A stretch of DNA of 64,000 nucleotides from positions 70,592,123 to 70,656,122 of the forward strand of contig OZ022503.1 of assembly GCA_963989385.1 (NCBI GenBank), read 5' to 3'. The translations under genes and the position numbers were made by a program. The notes below the pieces were generated by a model, which saw only the letters and a program-made list of their open reading frames with translations, was not told where the DNA came from and ran no database searches. How positions within the stretch are numbered: position 1 is the first letter of the stretch; the number at the start of each line of letters is the position of its first letter. The stretch comes from Ctena decussata (taxonomy: Eukaryota > Mollusca > Bivalvia > Lucinida > Lucinidae). Below are positions 1-12,902 of the stretch, one piece after another.

Positions 1-183
1 GAGGGTCGTAAATCAATAAGTCTCGGAGCAGGGGGGGTCATATAATCTATATTACATATGGAGGGATTAAAATTCGTCTATCAGTTTTCATTTTTACCTC
101 TCAAATTTCATTACCCCTCAAATTTCAGATTCTTTTCTTTCAACTCAAAACATAAAGACATTTATGGGGGGCGGGGTGGAGTT

Positions 184-200
184 GGGGGGGGGGGGGGGGG
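184..200. repeat. Poly-G tract
   Basis: An uninterrupted run of 17 G. Such runs are length-unstable and prone to sequencing error. Confidence 0.9.
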
Positions 201-1356
201 CAGCTTCACAGCTTCATTTCTAAAAACAGATCTTTTCATTGATTTGCTGGAAGAACAGTATGAAAGTGTCTATAAATTCATGTCAAGTAGATGATTTTGT
301 AATAGACTTTTTTCACATTGTTTCTGCGCATGCGTATACCGCTTACGTGACGCGTTATTTCCCGATAATAGGCGAGACTTTACACTGAGGGGGCAAAAGG
401 ATTTTGAATGGAATCAGACTAAATGTGTATCAAAATGATCCTTGTATGAAGCTGTTTCATGATTTTTTCCAAATCGACCATCCGAGATAGCAACCATCCA
501 CCGTTACTAAAAACAGCGAAAAACATGAAAACGATTATATCTCATTAACTACTGAATGGATTTTGACCAAATATGTTTAAAAATGACACTTTTATCAAGT
601 TCTTAAAGTGAAGGTGCAAAGCTGGTGCGACATAGCGTTCCGCAGAATTCTTGTTCTTGAAATAAATAGTTTGGTTACATACTGTCATGAAACATTATTT
701 TAATATTCCTTTTAGCGAAAGGGTAATGTTTTAATGATTTAAAAAGTAATTTACCAAAGTATTTAAATGATTCAAAACTAATTTTATCAAAGTTTTGTAT
801 CGTGCAACCGATATAATGCCACTGCTATTTGTACTTTATTTTTAACAAAGGCTATTTTTTATCAATAATCAAATATTTACAATTGAACAATCTTTCAAAA
901 ACTCAAGGAATCACAATAAATATTCTAAAACCAACACATCTCTTCCTGCAAGACCAGATCATCACTGCCGCATATAATTTTACATCTAAATATTCGTACC
1001 GCCATAGAAGAGTAGCCGGCAAGGGAGCTAACAATGTCGAAAAGGTCTACTAAATTTAATGCCTGCATTTGTGATATCAGCTGTCAAGGTGCCTTTTCAG
1101 CAGCAAATTAACTGTGGCTTCTAAGGGCTGCGCCCCCAGACCCCCGCCACCCAGAGGCCCAATTAATATTATTAACAGTTATAATTAATGAGCATTCAAT
1201 AACAGATTTCTGGATGCTCCTTTGCAGAAGAAAGTGAAAGAAATGCAGACAAAGTTTAAACCGATCATGACTAATTAACCTGTTAGAATAAGTAAATGTT
1301 CTTTGTGTTTCATAAGGTTTTGATTGAGGTCAGTCTGACATAAAATAGGTAATATG

Positions 1357-1397
1357 GTGTGTGTGTGTGTGTGTGCGGTGGGGGGGGGGGGGGGGGG
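1357..1397. repeat. (GT)n microsatellite joined to a G run
   Basis: About nine GT repeats run into a short GCGGT spacer and then 18 G. About 95 bases further on (1491-1501) there is a C run, so the two tracts could pair as a hairpin or support G-quadruplex folding. Confidence 0.9.
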
Positions 1398-2440
1398 AGG
1401 GTAGCTGGGAATGGGGGATGGGCGTCATAAAAATAATTTTGTTGAGACTGGGTGGGTTGGAAAAATTTTGGTGAACCATGTGAAAATGTACCCCCCCCCC
1501 CACACACCCCATCCCCCACCTGATAATAAATGACTCGTCCCTAAATAGTAAAACGGCTCCCCATACAAAATTACGTCATAAGTTTGTTAATAAGTGTCGT
1601 GTTTACAAATTGCTATAGAGGTGAGAGTTGACATTATTCTATCTGACAATAAATTATGTATAAAATATATTTGCTTGACTGTTTTATTCTGTCTTGGTCG
1701 AAAATTAATTAGTGTTAGGTGGTAAGGTTTTATACGAACAGGCAGATTTGCGAGTTTTTTTTTTATTTTAGCAATGAACGTTACGAAGCTTAGGCTTAAG
1801 AATGACATGATTTCGACGCCATTTTGAAAAATTTTGGTTTGTTTACAAACTGGGTACCCATATGTTGTTTTTCAATTTTAAAGTGTTCCAAAACCAAATC
1901 TTCTGAAATTTCACATAATAGTAGAGTATATTTCACTGTTTTTCATGGCATAGGTCTGCGAGTTGGAGAAAAGCGAATAAGGTGTAAATCGTGATTTTTT
2001 TTGTTCACATGTTTGACGTTGAAGTAAAGGGCACTGTTTCGTTAATAACTATACAGCCGGGAAATCTTGAATGACTTGGAATTATTTTAACAGAAATATT
2101 CAATAATGGAAGTCAGAGTAGTGCTCTTCAAATTGTGAGGCAATTTGAGTAATCTGTATGGTGGCGTGAAAATACAGAGGGGTTCGTCAATAGCCATTTT
2201 GATGGCGACAATTTCGAACAAAAATTCGTTGCTATGGGCTTGATTATATCACTACTCCTTGGAGCTGCGTTCCAACTGTGTTGATATTTGAGGTATAATG
2301 TAAAGCTATAAACAATAGTCTGAAAGAGTTGTCTCTCTGGACAGCTTTGTCACCCAATCATGTGTTAATTAATAATAAATCACCAGTATGAACAAATAGT
2401 TCTTTATTTATAGTATACTCAGATCAAGGCACACATATTT

Positions 2441-3076
2441 TGTACCAAAAGGATCAGTGCTATCGATACCGGTTTATTGATGAAATAATTTGTTAACTTT
2501 TATCGATCCACCTGTAAATTCATATGTGAATTGCTAATTTATGGATCCACATACATTTTATCGGTTCACCGATGGACCTGTAAAAGTATAGGTGCATCGA
2601 TAAAAATATAGGTCCATCTATGAAAATATATGTGCATCATAAAATTTATCAGTGGAAAGATATTGTCGCTACTCGTATATTTCATAAGAGCAGCGATTAT
2701 AGTTCCCATAATTAGACCAATCAAGTTTTAATATCAGCTGGAATAGACATCTAATTGGCTACTTGTTATGTAAGGTCACAGCCAAAAATGGTCATGAAAA
2801 ATTATACGTGGCCCAAATATTTGATCGTCGAGCTGTTAAAATTTATCAGTCCACCGATAAAACTTATTCATCCATATAAACTACTATAGCTGCACCTGTA
2901 TTTTTTTGATGCGCTGTGAAATTTTTCGTTCCATCGAAAACTGCAAAATATCTGTGGTTCGATAAAATATCAGTGGAGCTGTAAATTAGCAGTCCGCATG
3001 TAAAATTTATCAGTCTATTGATGCAATTACATTTTTATACGTGGACCGGTATAGGTAGTTTGATCCTTTTGGTACA
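2441..3076. mobile_element. Fold-back/MITE-like element of short palindromic repeats
   Basis: The two ends are a perfect 16-bp inverted repeat, TGTACCAAAAGGATCA at 2441-2456 and its complement at 3061-3076, followed on both sides by an ATACCGGT-like box. The interior is mostly degenerate units of about 20 bp of the form TATCGGTCCACCGATAAAA, many self-complementary and present in both orientations. There is no open frame, so it would be non-autonomous. I could not find a convincing target-site duplication, so the superfamily is unknown. Confidence 0.7.
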
Positions 3077-3079
3077 TCA

Positions 3080-3310
3080 TACACACGCATGGTCAACTGA
3101 TTATAGCAACTCAGTTTTGGTGCAGAAGGTCGTGGTTTTGAATCCCGGTAGAGCCAGACGATGACCTGTTTACTCAGCAGTAAGCAGGTACCTTTTCTCG
3201 AATACGGGAAGGATAAGGCAGTGGAAGGAAAATGATGGGCTTCACCTTTCAAATGTTGTGCTCAAGATACAGTGGGCCTTCAATCCCCACTGCACGACTG
3301 CAACTGCGCT
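3080..3310. mobile_element. SINE-like repeat (family B), copy 1
   Basis: It contains a B-box-like segment (GTGGTTTTGAATCCC) and a body with AGCAGTAAGCAGGTACC and GGAAGGATAAGGCAG. The same body recurs at 46170-46345 in the opposite orientation. This fits a decayed tRNA-derived SINE. The boundaries are approximate because no target duplication is visible. Confidence 0.5.
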
Positions 3311-3833
3311 ATGGGACCCTATTACATCTTTTGTGTTAACTCTATCTCTCAGCTTGAATGAAAACAGTGGTGTAATAAATCTGCCAATTAACCAAATTTA
3401 GCAACACATAAAAACATCGTTGTCATAACTGTGTCAAAGAACAACAACCAAAACTTTCTATCGAAGTTAGCCTTCCACTGTCAAACCAGATATACTTAAC
3501 CGGAAGCCAACGGAAAATCTTGAGATTCCTCGATGGATTTCGGGATGCCCCGATATCCCAGATTCAGCTTTTATCCCCCCCGAAAAGCTCACGTCAGTGT
3601 CACATGATAATATGGTGACCAATGGACAATATACATAGTACAGTGACTAATGAAAAACAGAGATTTATGGAACTGGCCAATAACGAGATGTTTCCTAAAA
3701 TCCGATAAAAATTTGGCTGCTTTATAGCGCACCAAGCAAAACTGGCATATCGCCCGACATTGCCAGGCCGTGCAATACAACAGTGTAATACCATGGTCAA
3801 AGGAGACCTTATCCCTCAGTCTGTTTCGTCCGA

Positions 3834-4858
3834 TGGATGGGTAGCTAGCAATTTTACGGCCTATTCAACACTGTTAGTCATATCAGGACGATGAGGGTGG
3901 GGTGATATTGAAAGTAAAAAAATATGCAAAGACCAGGAACTGAAACAATCAAAATCCAAATCCAGCCCTCAAACCATAGTTGGAAACAACTAAGATTACA
4001 AATAATCAAGATACAGAGAACATATGGCCAACCGAGTGAGCAGCTTGTTCCCAAAAGGTGGCCACGCAGCAACTCAAACCGAACCAAAAATAATAAGAAC
4101 ATACATAAGGTAAAACATCATAGAAACTCTGACACCAAAAACAGGCAACAGAGAACCACAACAGAACTACCGCCTTGGAACGGTCAGTAATGAATTACTG
4201 GGGGGGGCTTAAATCGATTTTACAGGCCCAACCTCACCCTCAGTTTCTGAAGTGGTACAAAACGTTCAGTCGGTTGTTCGGTTCGCATGATAACCCTCTA
4301 ACTCGTCAATGAATCATCACGGTAAACACATAAATCAAATTTCAACACCATGAAGAAGCAAAGACGAGGATTCAACAGATACAACGGGCCGTCTGACAGG
4401 TGGAGATCCCTGGCCTGCCAAACAACCCCACTGGAAATCTGAAGCAAAAGAAGGTCACCAGTTGAGCCCCGGTGGACCAAGCAACAGACAAAAAGGCTCC
4501 GGTCCCAACCAACTAAAATATATAGCTTTAGGTCGGGGCCATCATAGAGTCTGACGCCCGATCCCCCGGTGTGCAATTAAAGAGTGCAGCAAAGTTATCA
4601 ACCGTGATTGGGTTAATCACTAAGCATGCAGACTGTCGCATAACATTTAAATTATAGCCAATACGTTTGTGACGTATTATTATTTTTCGGAATTGATCAG
4701 AAAAATCAGTCCTACCCTTAATCTATTTGAATTTGTTGAAAGGCTGTGCGCAATGGAACCCGTTTAATGGTTGAAAGTACAACCGACTCCAGCGGGAATC
4801 GTACCCGGGACCGCTAGATCCGCAGACCAGCGCTTAACAACTGAGCTACCGGGGCTCC
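3834..4858 (-). mobile_element. tRNA-derived SINE (family A), split by an insertion
   Basis: Read on the minus strand, the right part (4743-4858) is a tRNA-like head with an A box (GTAGCTCAGTTG) and a B box, and the left part (3834-3914) is the family tail ending in ATCC-type repeats. The same SINE is intact at 42177-42380. The flanks carry the direct repeat GTTTCGTCCGA at 3823-3833 and 4859-4869, the SINE's own target-site duplication. The SINE is interrupted at 3915-4735 by a LINE 3' end. Confidence 0.85.
3915..4735 (-). mobile_element. 5'-truncated LINE-like 3' end, copy A
   Basis: This 821-bp segment is nearly identical to 25495-26315 and, in part, to 59970-60383. On the minus strand it starts inside the end of a coding region (residues like NPITVDNFAALF and SDSMMAPT before a stop) and continues as a 3' untranslated region ending in GCATACTTTTTAC-like sequence. 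A 7-bp direct repeat, TTGAAAG, at 3908-3914 and 4736-4742 flanks it exactly, as expected for a 5'-truncated retrotransposon insertion. The LINE clade is not resolved. Confidence 0.8.
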
Positions 4859-5482
4859 GTTTCGTCCGAATGGTATGGCTGACATCAACCCTCACACGAA
4901 ATTTAAAAAAAATAAAAAAACTTTTGGCGGTGGTTACTATGCAGCCGGGAAGCACCATGTTTCCAGTGAAATCTGCGGAAAGGTCCGTTCTAAATATCGA
5001 GAAAGAACATTTTGATGAAACAAAAATTAAAATTCAGCACAGACACTGGAGCTCTGGAACAAAAGAAAACCACGAGTTGAAGTCTATTCTGAATGTGACT
5101 TCAAAATGAGCTATATACTCCGAAAGGACCATGAAGTATAACAACTCCAAAGTAGGGGGAGACTTTTACAGCCCCCACAAAAACTGCTTTTAGGAAGATA
5201 AATGAGTTTGTCGCTGCAGATGGTGCAAAGTGGTGCCGTGTGTCTCCCCCTACCTTATGATCGGTCATGATAGTGCATTTTTTGATGGAGGAGGTAAGGA
5301 AGGGTAGATCATTGGGTTTATCCTTATTAAAGGCAGTCAAAGTACCAGAATTGTAGGTTCGACCTCATAAGACTTAGCAACATTGAAAAATCTGAAATAT
5401 TAAGATACATAGACATGACCCCAAAGGGAAATGTGATTAGGTGCTGGCCAGTAATAAGCATCACCTGATCATCACCGCCATG

Positions 5483-5640
5483 TCAGTTTGAAAACAGGGT
5501 TCCGCTGAATCCGTTGCTAAAGTGCGTAGACAGTGTTGACAGAGTGCAGTACTGCACATGAACAGACCCTAATTAAACCGGATCTGCGTTTTTCGTTTTT
5601 CCTAATGCGTACATTGTTTCCGTAGGATCTTCGTAGGATC
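5483..5640 (+). repeat. Dispersed ~155-bp repeat, copy 1
   Basis: The order of landmarks is shared with 5777-5935 and 61330-61477: a GTTCCGCT block, a GGTGCT-like block, a poorly conserved middle, then AATTAAACCGGATCTGC and GCTTCC/GTTTCC with GGATCTT. The copies are diverged but collinear, so it is an old interspersed repeat of unknown class. Confidence 0.65.
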
Positions 5641-5776
5641 TTTATTCAGAATTATTTTATTTTCAGTGCAGTTGGAGTTAGGTGTCGCGTTGTGGCCATA
5701 AAACAGTCTCCACTTTTTTCATCAAAGGTAGATTATATATTTTCTGATCATTTGAGATAATTTGGCACACACTGAA

Positions 5777-5935
5777 TCAGTTTGAAAATAGAGTTCTACT
5801 AAAGCCGGTGCTAGGCAGTGTGGTCAGTGCTGCTAGATTACAATACTGCACATAAACAGACACAGTTAACCAAGACTGATATTTTTATTTCTCTGGTGCA
5901 TGACTGCTTCCAGGAGATGTTCCTTAGAACTTATT
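5777..5935 (+). repeat. Dispersed ~155-bp repeat, copy 2
   Basis: Collinear with the copy about 295 bp upstream: GAAAATAGAGTTCTACT, GCCGGTGCT, ACTGCACATAAACAGAC, then a GCTTCCAGGAGAT block. The two lie in direct orientation and could be an old tandem duplication. Confidence 0.65.
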
Positions 5936-5964
5936 CTAAACTAGACAAATACTTACGGTGATGA

Positions 5965-7650
5965 ATGCCCCCGCCATATGCCTCACTAGTATTTCGATAT
6001 ATTTGTGAATATTTCTGTGAAGTTATATCAAAATCGCTTTATAAAAAGGGTGCAAGAGGGATGATAAAGTTTTATTTCAAAAGGAGCAACTGTGACCTTG
6101 ACCTTGCTTCTTAAATGCTGGATCACGAATTGTCCAAGCTATTGTCACCGTATACCAAACAAAATCTGTCAAAAAATAAAGATGCTAGAGGGATGTCAAA
6201 GCTTTTTTTCTAAAACAGAAACTGTGACTTTGACCTTAGAGCTACAACACTGAAACGCACACTTGTCCAAGATATTGTTATACTTAACATTTCTGTGAAG
6301 TTATATCAAAATCAGTTAACAAGTTACGAGGCTAGAACCATGACAAAGTTTTACCTACAATAGCATCTGTGACATTGACCTTGGCCTTACAATGTTGGAA
6401 CGCAAAGTTGTCCCAAATATTGTCCTGCTTAATATTAATGTAAGGTTATATCAAAATTGGTTCATAAAAAGGGACTTGAGTGATGACATAGTATTTTCTT
6501 AAAAAGCAATATTTGTGTGTAGTTATATCAAAATTGGTCCATAAAAAGGGGTTTGAGGGATGACAAACTATTTTTTTTTAAAATAGCAATGGAGACCTTG
6601 ACTTTGACCCTAATATTCTGGATTGAAAACTTGTCCAAGATATCGAAACACTGAACATTAGGGGGAAATTCTGTCAAAATCTGTCGATAAATATTAACAA
6701 GCTAGAGCGATGGCAAACTTTATCTGAAAACAGCAAATGTGACCATGACCTTAAATCTACAGTGTTTAAACGCCAAATCATCCTAGCTATGGTCATACTT
6801 AACTTTTGAGCAAAGTTATATTAAAAACGTTCAAAAGCAAACGTGCCAGAGCGGTGACAAAGGTTTTCTAAAAACAGCAACTGTGTCCTTAACCTTGACC
6901 CTACCAACATCAAACGGAAGCTCGTTCAGGGTATTGTCATACCCAATAAAAGTGTGATGTAATATAAAATCGGTTTATAAATGAGGTCGCTAGAAAGATT
7001 ACAAAAGATGAGCTGGTACAAGCGCACAGAAATATGGTCAAAATACGTATGTCAAGTAAGGGGGCTTAATTCTGCAATAATGACCCAAATCAAAGTTTCA
7101 TTTCTAAGCACATGTTTAATGCATGCCTGAACTGTATTGCAAGTTTAAGATCCTTGCATTAAATACTGTGAGAGGAGTTGCAGAGACACAAACAGTACAA
7201 CAAAGTGTGAAATATGATCAAAATATGTATGTCATTTAAAGGGTCATAATTCTGCAAAAACGATCGGGATCGGTTTGGTTTCTTTATTGCATGTGTTCGA
7301 TGTATATCTGATAGTGTTGCAAGTTTCAAATCCCTGCATTGAATACTGTGAAAGGAGTTGTTGAGACACGAACAGTACAGCAAATTGTGAAATATGGTCA
7401 AAATGTATGTCAATTAAGGGGCCATTATTCTGCAATACTGATCTGGATCGAAGTTTGGTTTCTTTTATGCATACGTTCAATGCATGTCTAAACTGTGTTG
7501 CAAGTTTCAAATCTCTGCATTAAAACTGTAGGAGGAATTGCGGAGACGAGAACAGTACACGAAGTGTGACGGACACACGCACGTACGAACGCACAAGGGC
7601 AAAATAATATGCCCCTCCGTACTTAGTGGCAGGGGAGGGAAGGCAAAAAT
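5965..7650 (+). mobile_element. Tandem-core array element with hairpin end
   Basis: The first part (about 6060-6990) is a degenerate array with TGACCTTGACCTT-type blocks about every 120-220 bp. The second part (about 7080-7560) holds three units of about 180 bp with TCATAATTCTGCAA and CAAGTTTCAAATCCCTGC. The right end has short GACG/CACG-rich sequence and then a hairpin, TGCCCCTCCGTACTTAGTGG followed by CAGGGGA. Near the left end is TGCCCCCGCCA (5969-5979 region), an imperfect inverted match to the right hairpin. This plan matches the other tandem-core elements here; boundaries are approximate. Confidence 0.55.
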
Positions 7651-9134
7651 GGGTTCCTTCTGGAACCATGATCACACCAAATAAACGGAAATGGATCCTT
7701 AATTGGACTGAGTCTGTAAGGAAATGTGCAACAATACTAGTCACGCCTCGTAGCATAGGCTTATGTGAAGCACTAAGCAATTTACAAGAGTCCGGAAAAG
7801 GTGCTAAACTAATATGAAATAGGCGCCACCTATATTGCAACCATCTTTCATTATGACTCCAATAAAAAAAACAAAGGACCAATGGTCCTGTAGCTCACCT
7901 GACACCTTCTGTCAACAGACACAATCTGCCATTTAGCTCATTTGTAAAAAAATTGAAACCAGTGGCTTATAAGGAGTGCATATTTTAATTCTAAAATCTC
8001 AGTGACCTTGAGTAATGTTGAAAAAATGACCTTGACCTTTGATGACCTTATTACTTCATGTATTCATTTGGTTAACCATATTTTCCAATTATTATATCTA
8101 GGCTTACAGCGTATCAATGAAATCAAATGTTTAAGCATTTTCCCATATAAAAATACAATATACCAAAGATGACCTTGCTATAAATTAGGTCAAAGTCAAT
8201 GCACAGTCATGAAACTACGATAGGCCCGACTCTCCAAAGCTTCATACCATGCCAAAAGGTCATTGGACCTTTGGTTCTGGAGAAGAGTTTTGAAGGGTTT
8301 TCACTATATATAGGCATTGCGGCCAACTTGGTCATGTGACCATGACCATCTGAACAAAGATTAATTCCTTTGGCCCACTGAAGCTCCATATAAAATATGG
8401 CTTCAAACAGCCCAGTGGCTTCAGAGAGGAAGATGTTTGAAAACGTTGACAGGCGACAGAATCTCAGTGACCTCGAACAAAGGTCAAAGAATGACATTGA
8501 CCTTTTGCGACATAATATTTTCATTTGCTCATTTAGTTAACCATATAAACCAAAGGCTTAAATAGTTTATTAGAAATCCACAGATTAAGCATCTTCCCAT
8601 ATAAAAACATAAGGCATCAAATCGACCTTGCCATTTATAAGGCCAAGGTCAACGCACGGTAGTAATTTGTACAAATTATGATGGACTCGAGTCCTTAATG
8701 CTACATACCATGCCACAAGGCCATTAGGCCTTTGGTTCTGAAAAGAAGATTTTAAAGGGTTCTTTAACCATATATTGGCATGGCTGCCATCTCTGTCATG
8801 TGATCAAGACCATCTGGAACCTTGACCATGCCACAAGGCAATTAGACCTTTGGTTCTGAAAAGAAAATTTTAAAGGGTTCTTTAACCATATATTGGCAAG
8901 GCTGCCATCTCTGTCATGTGATCAAGACCATCTGGACCCTTGATTCGTTTGACCAAGTGAAGCTTCATATAGAAATGGCTTCAGTCGGCCCAGTGGCTTC
9001 AGAGGACAAGATTGTTGAAAATATTGACCGGTGACAGAGTCTAAGTGACCTTGAACAAAGGTCAAAGAACAACCCTGACCTTCAGCAACATTATACATTC
9101 ATTTGCTCATTTATTTAATCATATATACTACATA

Positions 9135-10068
9135 CGTGGGGTGATCATTAAGTAATGGAAACACCTTTGTAGAGTAGTTGATTTTATACAGAAATAGGTA
9201 CCCTTCATGTAACACCAAAGGGTGTCTTTTAAGCTTTCGAATCCATGTTTGAGATCAAAATTTTAAGGTGTCACCATAGCAACATACGACGTCACGTTCA
9301 TGCCGGGTACCACGTGTGATTTTTTTCGACGTCATTATGGTAAGGAGGTGTTCTTATTATGCTCATTATGTACGATATGTAAAGAGATATTGAAAATTTA
9401 GGAACACCTTCCGTTAAGGTTAGGTTTTGGCTTTAGAGGCACGCATATAATGATTGTAAATGAAAATGTTCTGAAATCTGGCATAAATTAAAGCAAAAAC
9501 AGGGGTTGAAATAATTGATTTTTAGGGAATTCGACATTTTATTCCGTAATTTCCAGTATAATGCTAAAATTAATTGATCGGTCATCAAGTGCAGGATACT
9601 TTTGGTTCTCTCTACTATACAATTATCCCAGGACTTTGCTTGTTAAAATGCAATGACGTCACAATTCTGGTACCGATGGCTTAAAATCGGCGAAAAACGT
9701 CAAATTTTGCTCAATCAAAAGTCTGTTACGGTCCGTATTTCTGCCATGTTTGAGTGCAAGGTATGAATACTTATATATTTCTTTAAGTATCTGAGACTTG
9801 CATCAAGCCATTACACAATCACAAACATTTATCCATTCTTTGTTACTTATCAGCAGTAAATATTTATGAAAATCTGCAAAAATTTAGAGACTAAACCCTT
9901 AGAAGTTTAAGGCATCGTTGCCATGGCAACGATAGTCCTAAAAAAGTACTTTCGAACTTAATTAAATGTCATATGCTTGCTTCTTAGGTTTTCTATATCT
10001 GGAGTACTGTTTTTATAAATAGCTAATGAAATAAATGCTAGTTTCCATTATTTAATGATCACCCCTCG
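9135..10068. mobile_element. Mariner-like non-autonomous DNA transposon
   Basis: The ends are 28-bp inverted repeats with two mismatches (9135-9162 and 10041-10068) containing GGGGTGATCATTAA and TAATGGAAAC. A TA lies directly outside each end (9133-9134 and 10069-10070), as in Tc1/mariner insertions. Comparison with other units of the host array shows the uninterrupted sequence around CATATATACCAAATATTATACC. No transposase reading frame is visible in the 934 bp, so it is non-autonomous or decayed. Confidence 0.85.
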
Positions 10069-12902
10069 TATAATACCTTACAAACAAATGGTTTCTGAGA
10101 CATCCACTGTTTTAGCATTTTCCCATACAAAAGCATAACATGTAATATGGACCTTGCCATAAATTACGTCAAGGTCAATGCAAGGTCATGGTTTGTATAA
10201 ATTATGACTGACTCGAGTCCACAATGCGTCATACCAAGCCAAAAGGCCATTAGGCCTTGGTTCTAGAGAAGATTTTTGAAGGGGTTTTAACATATAGAGG
10301 CGTGGCGGCCACCTTGGTCATGTGACCAAGACAATCTTACCACATTTTTATTCCTTTGGCCCACTAAAGCTTCATATGACATATGGCTTCAATCGGCCTA
10401 GTGGCTTCAGAGGAGACGATGATTGAAAATGTTGACAGGAGACAGAATCTCAGTGTCCTTGAATAAAGGTCAAAGAATGAACTTGACCTTAAGTGACATT
10501 ATTTCTTAATCTGGTCAGTTAGTGACAATTTATACCAAATATTATACCTTAAACATAAATATAATCTGAGAAAGCCGCTGTTTAAGCATTTTCCATATGA
10601 AAACATAACATACCAAAAATGACCGTGTAAAAAATTGGCTCAAGGTCAACCTACCGTAACCATTTGTACAAACTATGATGGGCTTGAATGCCCGATGTTA
10701 CATACCACGTTTCAAGGCATTTCGATTCTGGAGAAGAAGATATTTGAAGGGTTTTTACCAATTATGGGCGTGGCGGCCATCTTGGTCATGGGACCAAGAC
10801 CATCTAAACAAACTTCAAATCCTTTTGCCCACTGAAGCTCCATATGAAATATGGCTTCAATCGGCCCAATGGCTTCAGAGGAGAAATTTGATAGAAAATT
10901 TTGACAGAACACAGAATCTCAATGTCCTTGAACAAAGGTCAAAGAATTACCTTGACCTTAGGTAACATAATTCCTTCATCTGGTCTTCTAATTAACCATA
11001 TATATACCAAATATTATACCTTATACTTAAATAGTTTCTGAGAAATCCACTGTTTAAGCATTTTCCCATTGGAAAACTTAACATACCAAAGTTAACCGAG
11101 TATAAAAATATGTCAAAGTCAACCTACCGTCCTCATTTGTTCAAACTCTGATGGCCTTGAAAGGACGATGCTACATACCAGGTTTCAAGGCATTTCGGTT
11201 CTTTAGAAGAAGATTGTTTGAAGGGTTTTTACCATATAAGGGCATGGTGGCCATCTTGGTTATGGGACCAAGACTATCTGAACAAACTCATAATCCTTTG
11301 GATCACTGAAGCTGTATATGAAATATGGCTTCAATCGGCCCGGTGACTTTAGAGGAGAAGACGAGTGAAAATGTTGACAGGAGACGCAACCTCAGTGTCC
11401 TTGAACAAAGGTCAAAGAATGACCTTGACCTTAAGCAACATAATTTCTTCATCTGGTCATTAATTAAACATGTATACCAAATTTTATACATTTAACTTAA
11501 ATAGTTTCTGAGAAACGCACTGTTCAAGGATTTTACCCATACAAAAGCATGACGTACCAAAGTTGACGGTGTCATAAATTAGGTCAAGGTCAACCTACCG
11601 TCATCATTTTTATAAACTGTAATGAACTTGAATGCCAGATGCTACATACCAGGTTTCAGGTCATAGGCCTTTCGGTTATGGAGAAGAATGTTTATGAAGG
11701 GGTTTTCCATATATGGGCGTGGCGGCCATCTTGGTCATGGGACCTAGCCTACTGAACAAACTTTAAATCTTTCGACCCAGTAAAGCTCCATATGAAATAT
11801 GGCTTCAATCGGCCCAGTGGCTTTAGAGGAGAAGATGATTGACAATGTTGACAGGAGACACAATCACAGTGTCCTCAAACAAAGGTCAAAGACTGACTTT
11901 GACCTTAAGCGACATAATTTCTTCATCTGTTTATTTAGTTAGAATATATACCAAATTTTATAGCTTAAACCTAAATAGTTTCTGAGAAATCAACTATTTA
12001 AGCATTTTCCCATACAAAAGCATAAAGAACTTTAGTTGACCATGTCGTAAATTAAATCAAGGTTAACCTACGGTCATCAATTGTATAAACTATGATGGGC
12101 TGGAACGCCAGATGCTACATACCGGGTATTAAGGTCATAGGCCTTTGGGTTCTGTAGAAGAACATTTTTGGAGGGTTTTTACCAAATATGGGCGAGGCGG
12201 CCATCTTGGTCATGAGACCAAGATCATCTTAACAAACATAAATTCTTTTGGCCCATTGAAGCGCCATATGAAATATGGCTTCAATTGATCCAGTGGCTTC
12301 AGAGGAGAAGATGATTGAAACTGTTAACAGTAGACAAAATCTTAGTGTCCTTGAACAAAGGTCAAAGAATGACCTTGACCTTAAGCGACATAATATTTTC
12401 ATCAAGTCATCTAGTTAAATATATATACCAATACAACAATTACTATACCTTAAACTTAAATAGTTTTTTAAAAACGCACTGTTCAAGGATTTTACGCATA
12501 CAAAAGCATAACGTACCAAGTTGACCATGTCGCAAATTAGGTCAAGTTTAATCTACGGTCATTATTTGTACAAACTGACGACTGGAATGCTAGATACTAC
12601 ATACCAGGTTTCAAGGTCATAGGCCCTTGGGTTCCGAAGAAGAACAGAGGAACATTTTGGAAGGGTTTTTTACCATATATGAGCATGGCGGCCATCTTGG
12701 TCATGTGACCAAGACCATCTTAACAAACATAACTCTCAGAAGCTCAGTGTCCTTGAACAAAGGTCAAAATCTGACCTTGACCTTAAGCGACATTACTTCT
12801 TCATCTGGTCATGTTTAACCATATATTCCAGATATTATACCTTTAACTTCAATAGTTTCTCAGAAATCCACTGTTTAAGTATTTCCCATACAGTAGCATA
12901 AC

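Larger units (their letters stand above)
1..2440. other. Non-coding, low-complexity flank
   Basis: I see no gene here. The stretch holds homopolymer and dinucleotide tracts and short AT-rich sequence. Open frames near 58-294 and 1310-1519 are only translations of G or C runs and have no protein-like composition. Nothing indicates a promoter or a splice-bounded exon. Confidence 0.6.
4870..5964. other. Intergenic, with two copies of a dispersed repeat
   Basis: No gene is visible. The open frame at 4771-5109 is the antisense of the SINE head running into unique sequence. The only structured parts are the two dispersed-repeat copies listed separately. Confidence 0.5.

Noticed and set aside
7520..7882. 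120-residue minus-strand open frame
   Set aside because: It spans the end of one array element and the start of the next and has no conserved features.
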